Source: Eleginops maclovinus
Taxonomy: Eukaryota > Chordata > Actinopteri > Perciformes > Eleginopidae
Assembly: GCF_036324505.1 (NCBI RefSeq)
Contig: NC_086350.1
Coordinates: 28,668,448 to 28,732,447 of the forward strand
Length of the DNA: 64,000 bases
Direction of reading: 5' to 3'
In this document: piece after piece, positions 58,158-64,000 of the stretch
Layout of the letters: every line of letters begins with the position of its first letter
Numbering within the stretch: the first letter of the stretch is position 1
Notes under the pieces: generated by a model
Databases searched by the model: none
Seen by the model: only the letters and a program-made list of their open reading frames with translations
Told to the model about the DNA's origin: nothing
Translations under genes and position numbers: made by a program

Positions 58158-58662
58158 TGGGGTGGAATTAAAAAATGTGCATTTACTCAAGTACATATTG
58201 AGGAACTTGTACTTTCAATGAGTTTTCTGTATTCAGCTACTGTATAGGCTACTTTTACTACATTTTAGAAGCCTATATTGTAATTTTACATTTATTTGAC
58301 AGCCTTTGTTATAAGTTACTTTACAGATGCAGATTATTAGCTAAAACCAAATATAAACCACTAATAAGTAAACATTGTCATATAATAACTGGTAAAATAT
58401 CAAGCAGCAGTATATGAGCTCCACCTTTATCAGCTGTGATGAATTAACATTAACATTAATACAGCAATAATTATAATGCAGTCATTTAATATACATGATA
58501 TACAGACAGGTACGTTTACTTTTGGTATTTAAAGTATATTTTGATGCTGATACTTTTCTGTACTTTTACAGAAGTAAGATTTTGAATGCAGGACATTTAC
58601 TTGTTTTGAAAATATGGTATATTTTACTTAACTAAAAGACCTGAGTACTTTTTCCATCACTG
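58158..58662. mobile_element. hAT-like MITE, about 505 bp
   Basis: The right end reads (reverse complement) CAGTGATGGAAAAAGTACTC. The left end TGGGGTGGAATTAAAAAATG is a weak match to it. CTACGAC is repeated at 58151-58157 and 58663-58669, consistent with a hAT target duplication eroded by one base. AT-rich inside, no coding capacity. A fragment of the same family is at 14480-14625. Confidence 0.65.
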
Positions 58663-58849
58663 CTACGACCATGTGCTATGTATTGAATATGCAGGTATAA
58701 AAATATTCTTTATAAGGTTGAACAGTCGACAGGCCTCTTCCCCACTTATTGCCCCCTTTGTCCTGCGCTCGGGTGATGCTCATATTGGAACTTATCTTTG
58801 ATCTTTTGATTGGACACTAATAAAGACAACTAGAACTCGGAGCTGGTGA

Positions 58850-59085
58850 GTGGCTGCCTGTTTTAGCAGCTCTGCTTTGTTTCCACTCTTTCTTGTCTAT
58901 TTAAATCATTTTTTGTTTCAACAGTTTGTTTTAACAGTTACCTGTTACCTGTATTGCATTTTAATTTGATTATCCTTGTGTGAATCAGTCCTGTCCTGTT
59001 TTTCACTCTCACTTTGTTGCTGCTTAAACTCCTGAATTTCCCCACAGGGATAAATAATGGTCCATCTTATCTTATTTTATAAAAA
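58850..59085 (+). repeat. LINE 3'-end-like sequence
   Basis: It ends CTGAATTTCCCCACAGGGAT followed by TCTTATCTTATTTTAT, the layout of fish L2-type 3' ends (compare 4855-4945). Degenerate. Confidence 0.4.
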
Positions 59086-59149
59086 GTGGTCCAAACTTCC
59101 TCAGTGGTATTTCTACAGTCGGAGCCTTCAGGAGCAAATTGCCCATGAT

Positions 59150-59150
<1 letters not shown>

Positions 59151-59226
<76 letters not shown>
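59151..59226. repeat. (AC)n microsatellite, about 38 units
   Basis: An uninterrupted AC run. Confidence 0.95.
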
Positions 59227-59228
<2 letters not shown>

Positions 59229-59229
59229 C

Positions 59230-62200
59230 CCAGGTGAAAAAACAGCATCTTGCAGGCAAAGACAGATCCTGCTGATAGTGAGCCACATTGTCAAGGTTCT
59301 CCAAGTAATTCATTGAAAAGAAGTGTGGGCTAATAAAGTGTAGTTTGATGGGATTAGACAAACGCTGTGATAATTAAAGAAATGTAAAACAATCTTCACT
59401 ATTGACAGTACTTACCCATGGACATTTTGTAGGACCCCCAAAATCAGCTCTCTTTATCTCAGCTTCTTTGGATGCTTATTTCTGGGCCAAAGACTACATT
59501 TGTAGGATAATTCATAAACCCAACCAGAAAAAAGCCAACAACAGAGAAATGTCTGAGAATATTGGGGGGTCAGTCAGCTCACCTGTTTGTCTGACTACAG
59601 GCTTCCTGCCCAGCTCCATCCTGTTTGTTTTCTGCTTTAGCAGTAAACACATCTTTAGTCACAGCCCCACTTGCGGTCTCCCCTTGGTGCTGACCCACAT
59701 TTGGACGATCTGTCAGAGTAGGAAGCCCTTAAATAACTAATGAGAGGTAAAGACATGAATGTCCGTATAAATGGTTACTCTTTTAGGGTGTTAATTGTCA
59801 TGGGATCAGTACAAACCAAGGATAAATAATTTACTTATGGGATAAGTTAATAATAATACATTTAATTTATATAGCGCTTTTCAAGACACGCAACAAGCTT
59901 TAGTCGTAAGTTAAATTAATGCAAAAATGTATTTACTGATCTATGTTTTAATTTAATTTTCAGTCACGTTTAAGTTGCAAACATCTTCATCATATTTTGT
60001 TTATTAAGGCCATTTTTAACTTGATGGGTCAGCTGGTAGAAAGCAAAACTTGAAGAACAGTAAAGTGCTGATGTTGGTTTCATAGAGGCTTTAGTTTAAC
60101 AGACATAATTAGATTCATTTAAAAGTTTTTTCCTACAATAGGAACTGTGACTTTATTATAATTTACATTTACAGATTGGTAACACATGAAAGAAGCTGCA
60201 GCATGACGCAGCCTCAGAAACAGCAGACTGTATGAACATCATATGCACTCCCTTTTATTTAATGTCATGATACTTTACAGATGTTCATGCTGCTGTATCT
60301 CTCTGTGTCTGCGAGGTTGTGAACAGCATCAGTCCTGATCTGCAGGATATTTGAGGCACATAATGAGGTATAGACCTCTGTGCCAGGAAACCTAACTTGA
60401 TTAGCAGCTAATGTGGCCTGAACCAAGCCCATCAATCTCCATCAAGGCCCTGCCCTCCCTCTGTGCTGAGTGTGTATTTGGACAAGTGTAGCCGGTTTAT
60501 GTAGAGAGTGAAAAAATATAATAAACACATGGATTAGGAGGTCTTTTGAATCATTGAGCTTTAAACTGTGTTATGCAGCTTTGAGCCGGGACTTGATTGC
60601 ACATGAAACGCAGGCAATGACACTTTCCAGAGTTGCAGCTTTAACTCTCTCTCTGTGACAGAGAGGCTCTGCCATGATGAAGACTTTCAGCTCAGAACAG
60701 AACTCATCTGCAAGTACCGAAAGGAGCTCCACACAGGAAGAACGGGAGATCACTTCCCTCTTAACAGCACTGAATTTGAAGTTGTATAAGCAAAACACAG
60801 CAAAAAAGCATGAAACGCAACAGATTGGCTATAAAACGAAATCATTCGCTAAAGCTTTTAAGTCATTCAAACACGTTCAGTCATACGGGTTAGTTCCAAA
60901 CCACAAGTGTGCTATTTAAGCTTGTAGCACTGGAACATCAAGTCATAAGCACATGCTTTCCTTTTATAATACAGAAAAATAAGACTGAAGCCTGATTCAG
61001 AGAACACAGTAATGCAATTCACAATTTATTTAAAGAGTTTTACATCTTTTTAGTTCTGAAAACAAACAATGGAGATCCATAGACAGTCAGCGAGATGCAG
61101 GCAGCTAGAAATCAAACAACGTTTATGTAAACATTCAAAGGGGCGAGACTTATAAAGTACATAGCTAGCCAGATTACAAATGACATAATGATGATGATAT
61201 TTGTACAAACGATGTAAGTTGTACATTTTAAAGGGATGGTAAAGGGGAAAACGCACAACACATCTTTATAGCTGCAGGCTTTTTTATTTTTCAAAGAGGT
61301 CCCACACCTTTGAAAAAACTTTGATTCATCATTAAGTCAAATCTTCATTAAACCCAAAGATGGGTTAAGTGGATATTTGAAAAGAAACAATATTAAGAAG
61401 AAACAGATATTTGCTCTGATTAATAAACCTAGCATGCTCCAGAATGTAGTCTCTGCAGAACACCAGCATGTTACAGATCTGTGATCAATTTGTTTTCTCA
61501 GATCACAAATAAAAATGAGAGGGTTTCCTTTTTGTCTGAGCCTCTTTCTCATGAGGATTTATTTACTGTTTAAACAAAAACCATCAGATGAATAACATGT
61601 ATTAACTCACTTTGCTTTGAGAAGACTTGTGGAACCAATTAGAGAGCTTCATGTATTCAAAAGAAATGCTGCGGAATCCCAGAGACAAAGTGTTCCGTTA
61701 AACTGATCCTTCTTTTTCCTTCCTTGCCTCCATTCTTTCCCTTCAGATGTTTTATTTACACATCTGACCAAAAGAATCCTATACACAGGAAATGCTTGTG
61801 ATTGTGAGTTCCTCTCTTCAAATGTGGGGAAGTTTATTTATTTCAACATTCCTGATTTGCAGATCTCGAGCCCCGCACAGTCCAACTTTTTCAGGAGACG
61901 AGTGTGGAAGCTACAGGCCTATATTTAGACATGGCTGCCCTGTTTGTAATGATGCTGTCAACAGAGCACTCTGATTTCATGCAGGTGTCACTCTTCAACA
62001 AATTAGAGCTCAGAAAGGCTCATTTAGGACTTTCAAGGCTATCAGTCCGTAGATTACAAAAATATTAAAAATTCCCGAAAAACACACTAAGGCTTTTTCA
62101 AACATGACTGGATTTAGAGTGGGAACGTTTATTGTTGACCTTCAGAACAGTCTGATATAAAATAAAGTGCATCTCATGGTCTATCTCCTATGCATTAAAA

Positions 62201-63288
62201 TTGAGTGAACTCCATTCAAGGAACAATACATGTGGTTAAACACTGAAGGAGAGATAATAAGTGGACCTTTAGATTTCCTTCTCGGTCAGACGATGTATTA
62301 CTTTAAAGGATCCAAAGTTCCAAGTCATTCTGTTAACCTGTGCTCTTATCTCAAGTAACATTGCTGCTCTCAACATGCTAAGAGTCAGTATTGCCAGTAT
62401 TAAAATACATTGTATGTGAGGTGCACCGCAGTTGTATTGCAGATATAATACCCATTAATTGACATTGAAACCGGTTATTCATAGAATGGATGAAACACAC
62501 ATGGTTCAACCGTTCACATTTGACCCATGAACGCAGCACTGTTCCCCTTTAGGCAGGATGCATCAGAGTCACAGCTGTCCTCCAGGCTCTGTCTTCATGT
62601 TTGAATGTTAGCTTATATTGAATGTCTGACCCAGGACTTCTGTAATGGTGATTCTTACCATATTAATTTGAAGATTAAACAACTACACAAAACGTGAAGG
62701 TGAACAACCATCTATTTTTTTTCAAACCCTGCTGATAAATAATATTAATTCTAAGTAAATCTGCCAAACTAAACAAGGCTCAGTAAAGATAAGGCCTGGC
62801 ATTCTTTAAAACAGTATTATTATCTGTTTTATAAAAACAACAAGACAAATTCTATTCAAATAGCAACACATTTTACCGTAGCAAATTATTTCTTTTTGGA
62901 CTCACATCTTTAAATAAATCATATGACATTTTTTTTTAACTAAACTAAACTTTTTTGCACATGGAATTCAAAGCATTATGATAAAACTATATCTGAATAC
63001 TAAACTGTGTTCTCACATTGTGCTGCATGCATCACAGGCCGAGTCATAACGCTCAAGATTCTTTACTGATTTTCAGAAAAACCCTCTAAATGTTTTCGTC
63101 ATCATTAATGAAAAGATAAATACTTTATATATGAGCTTTCCTAATATGTTCACGTAAAAATGACAACATTGTAGGATTGCAACATTTGTTTTACATTAAC
63201 ACACAATAACCACTGCACATTTCGTCGTATAAAAATGCTGCTCATATCCGCGTCTCGCGGAACCCCTCAGTCTAGAGTCATATTTCCT
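59230..63288. other. Intergenic region and likely foxl1 3' flank
   Basis: No coding exon recognised. A short LINE-tail-like phrase (TTTATATAGCGCTTTTCAAG) is at 59865-59884. The foxl1 3' UTR must begin at 63288 and run leftward. Several reverse-strand AATAAA signals exist (for example near 62126, 61751, 61558, 61025), and I cannot choose among them. The segment 60180-60480 looks free of repeats and could be conserved non-coding DNA. Confidence 0.4.
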
Positions 63289-64000
63289 TTATGTCAGATG
63301 CAGCTGTTTGTCGGGGTATGTGAGTGACAGGTAGGAGCAGAAGGGGAATCCCATGTGGTACAGCTGATGTGGTTGCGCGCCGAGAACAACAGAAGTACTG
63401 CATGCCGGACTTCCACGGTCTGCGCACGTGTCCGCGGACATATGGAGGATGCTTCCGCGCGCTTGGTCTTCACTTTTCGATAAGATGCTCTCAATGCTGA
63501 AACCTTTCGATTTATCCCTGCTTGGTACCGTTTCTTTGGGTCTGCCCTGTGCTGCTGCAGCTGGGTCTGTGTTGGCGGCGCACCTGAAGGCGCAGAGCGG
63601 ACTCCTCTCCCCTCCTCTTCCGCTAACCGCTGACAGGTTTCCCTCAGGCTCACCGTCCATCCACAGGGCAGCCTGTCTTGGAGCCAGACATGTCCCAGGC
63701 TGAGGGGCGTCCAGCCTCCTTCCGGTGCATGCAAGAGCGTCTCTGTCGGGGGACCTCTTAGGTCTCAGTGTGGGGGGGTGCTGTGACATCTCAGTCTGGT
63801 TTAGCTCGACAAGAACTGCTATTGTGTCAGGTTGTGTCTCTACCCTCTCTGCATGGCACCTTGCTGGAACCTCTGCTAACCCCGGGCCAGTCCGGTGCTT
63901 ATGAGAGGACTGGAGGTCCCTGGATGGCCCCTGGCCCTTAATGCGTTTGTGTCCACCGGCTTTGAATTCCAGAGCATCCTGCTGACTCTTCGCCTTCCTC
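63289..64000 (-). CDS. foxl1: Forkhead box L1, C-terminal part (runs off right edge)
   Basis: A forkhead transcription factor of lateral and gut mesenchyme. The frame is open from the right edge (codon starting 63999) to the stop at 63289-63291, 237 codons. It opens RKAKSQQD, as expected just after the basic end of a forkhead domain, which lies beyond the window. Near the C-terminus SRDKSKGFSIESILSK matches the conserved FOXL1 repressor-like (eh1-type) motif. The last residues HQLYHMGFPFCSYLSL plus YPDKQLHLT match the FOXL1 terminal pattern Y-x-x-G-x-P-F-x-S-Y with PD-x-x-LH. The linker between is low-complexity. Foxl1 is usually a single-exon gene, which fits. In human, KIAA0513 and FOXL1 both lie at 16q24.1, supporting the call. 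Confidence 0.88.
   Translation of the reverse strand, partial: RKAKSQQDALEFKAGGHKRIKGQGPSRDLQSSHKHRTGPGLAEVPARCHAERVETQPDTIAVLVELNQTEMSQHPPTLRPKRSPDRDALACTGRRLDAPQPGTCLAPRQAALWMDGEPEGNLSAVSGRGGERSPLCAFRCAANTDPAAAAQGRPKETVPSRDKSKGFSIESILSKSEDQARGSILHMSADTCADRGSPACSTSVVLGAQPHQLYHMGFPFCSYLSLTYPDKQLHLT

Noticed and set aside
60571..60919. Two short frames on opposite strands
   Set aside because: Antisense to each other, no motif or homologue recognised.
63428..63703. 91-codon plus frame
   Set aside because: Shadow of the foxl1 frame on the minus strand.

Overview
The window is nuclear DNA of a bony fish, most likely a percomorph teleost. The evidence is spliced vertebrate genes with long introns, two genes linked in vertebrates (kiaa0513 and foxl1), and a dense set of fish-type transposons: L2 and L1/Tx1-like LINEs, Tc1-like and hAT elements, MITEs, solo LTRs and long CA/GT microsatellites. 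Product names rest on motif recognition and recalled family features; no search was run.

Host genes, left to right. (1) 1530-12178, plus strand: a carboxylesterase (CES2-like) locus in 12 recognisable coding exons. All splice sites but one look normal, but the reading frame carries two 2-nt deletions, an in-frame TGA and an extra C, so it looks like a pseudogene. The exon for the signal peptide was not found. (2) 17868-27673, plus: a complete KIAA0513 orthologue in 12 coding exons whose lengths add up to 1278 nt (425 codons plus stop). It includes a 30-nt in-frame microexon and a final exon preceded by about 100 GT units. (3) 63289-64000, minus, running off the right edge: the C-terminal part of foxl1, with an FSIESIL (eh1-like) motif and a conserved C-terminal tail. 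(4) 50906-51451, minus: one broken exon of a multicopy fish family (G2E3-like in my recollection).

Most other sequence is mobile DNA, often nested. A solo LTR sits in an L1-like LINE in carboxylesterase intron 9. A SINE-like repeat sits in a solo LTR, inside a Tc1-like element, in kiaa0513 intron 7. A 3.6-kb hAT transposon sits in a solo LTR (36463-40547). An L2 fragment sits in a MITE (42535-43497). A 4.7-kb hAT transposon with a BED-finger transposase sits in an L1-like reverse transcriptase gene (46094-50760). A nearly full-length L1-like element with 17-bp target duplications lies at 51676-57417. Target-site duplications are visible for most of these, so insertion order can be read directly.

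I see no CRISPR array, operon, phage or bacterial system, and nothing I would call a new biological system. The strongest leads are the possible neural microexon and the GT-repeat splice acceptor of kiaa0513, the LINE that landed in the polypyrimidine tract of a carboxylesterase exon, and the near-perfect 81-bp inverted repeat with YY1-like cores inside a transposase intron.
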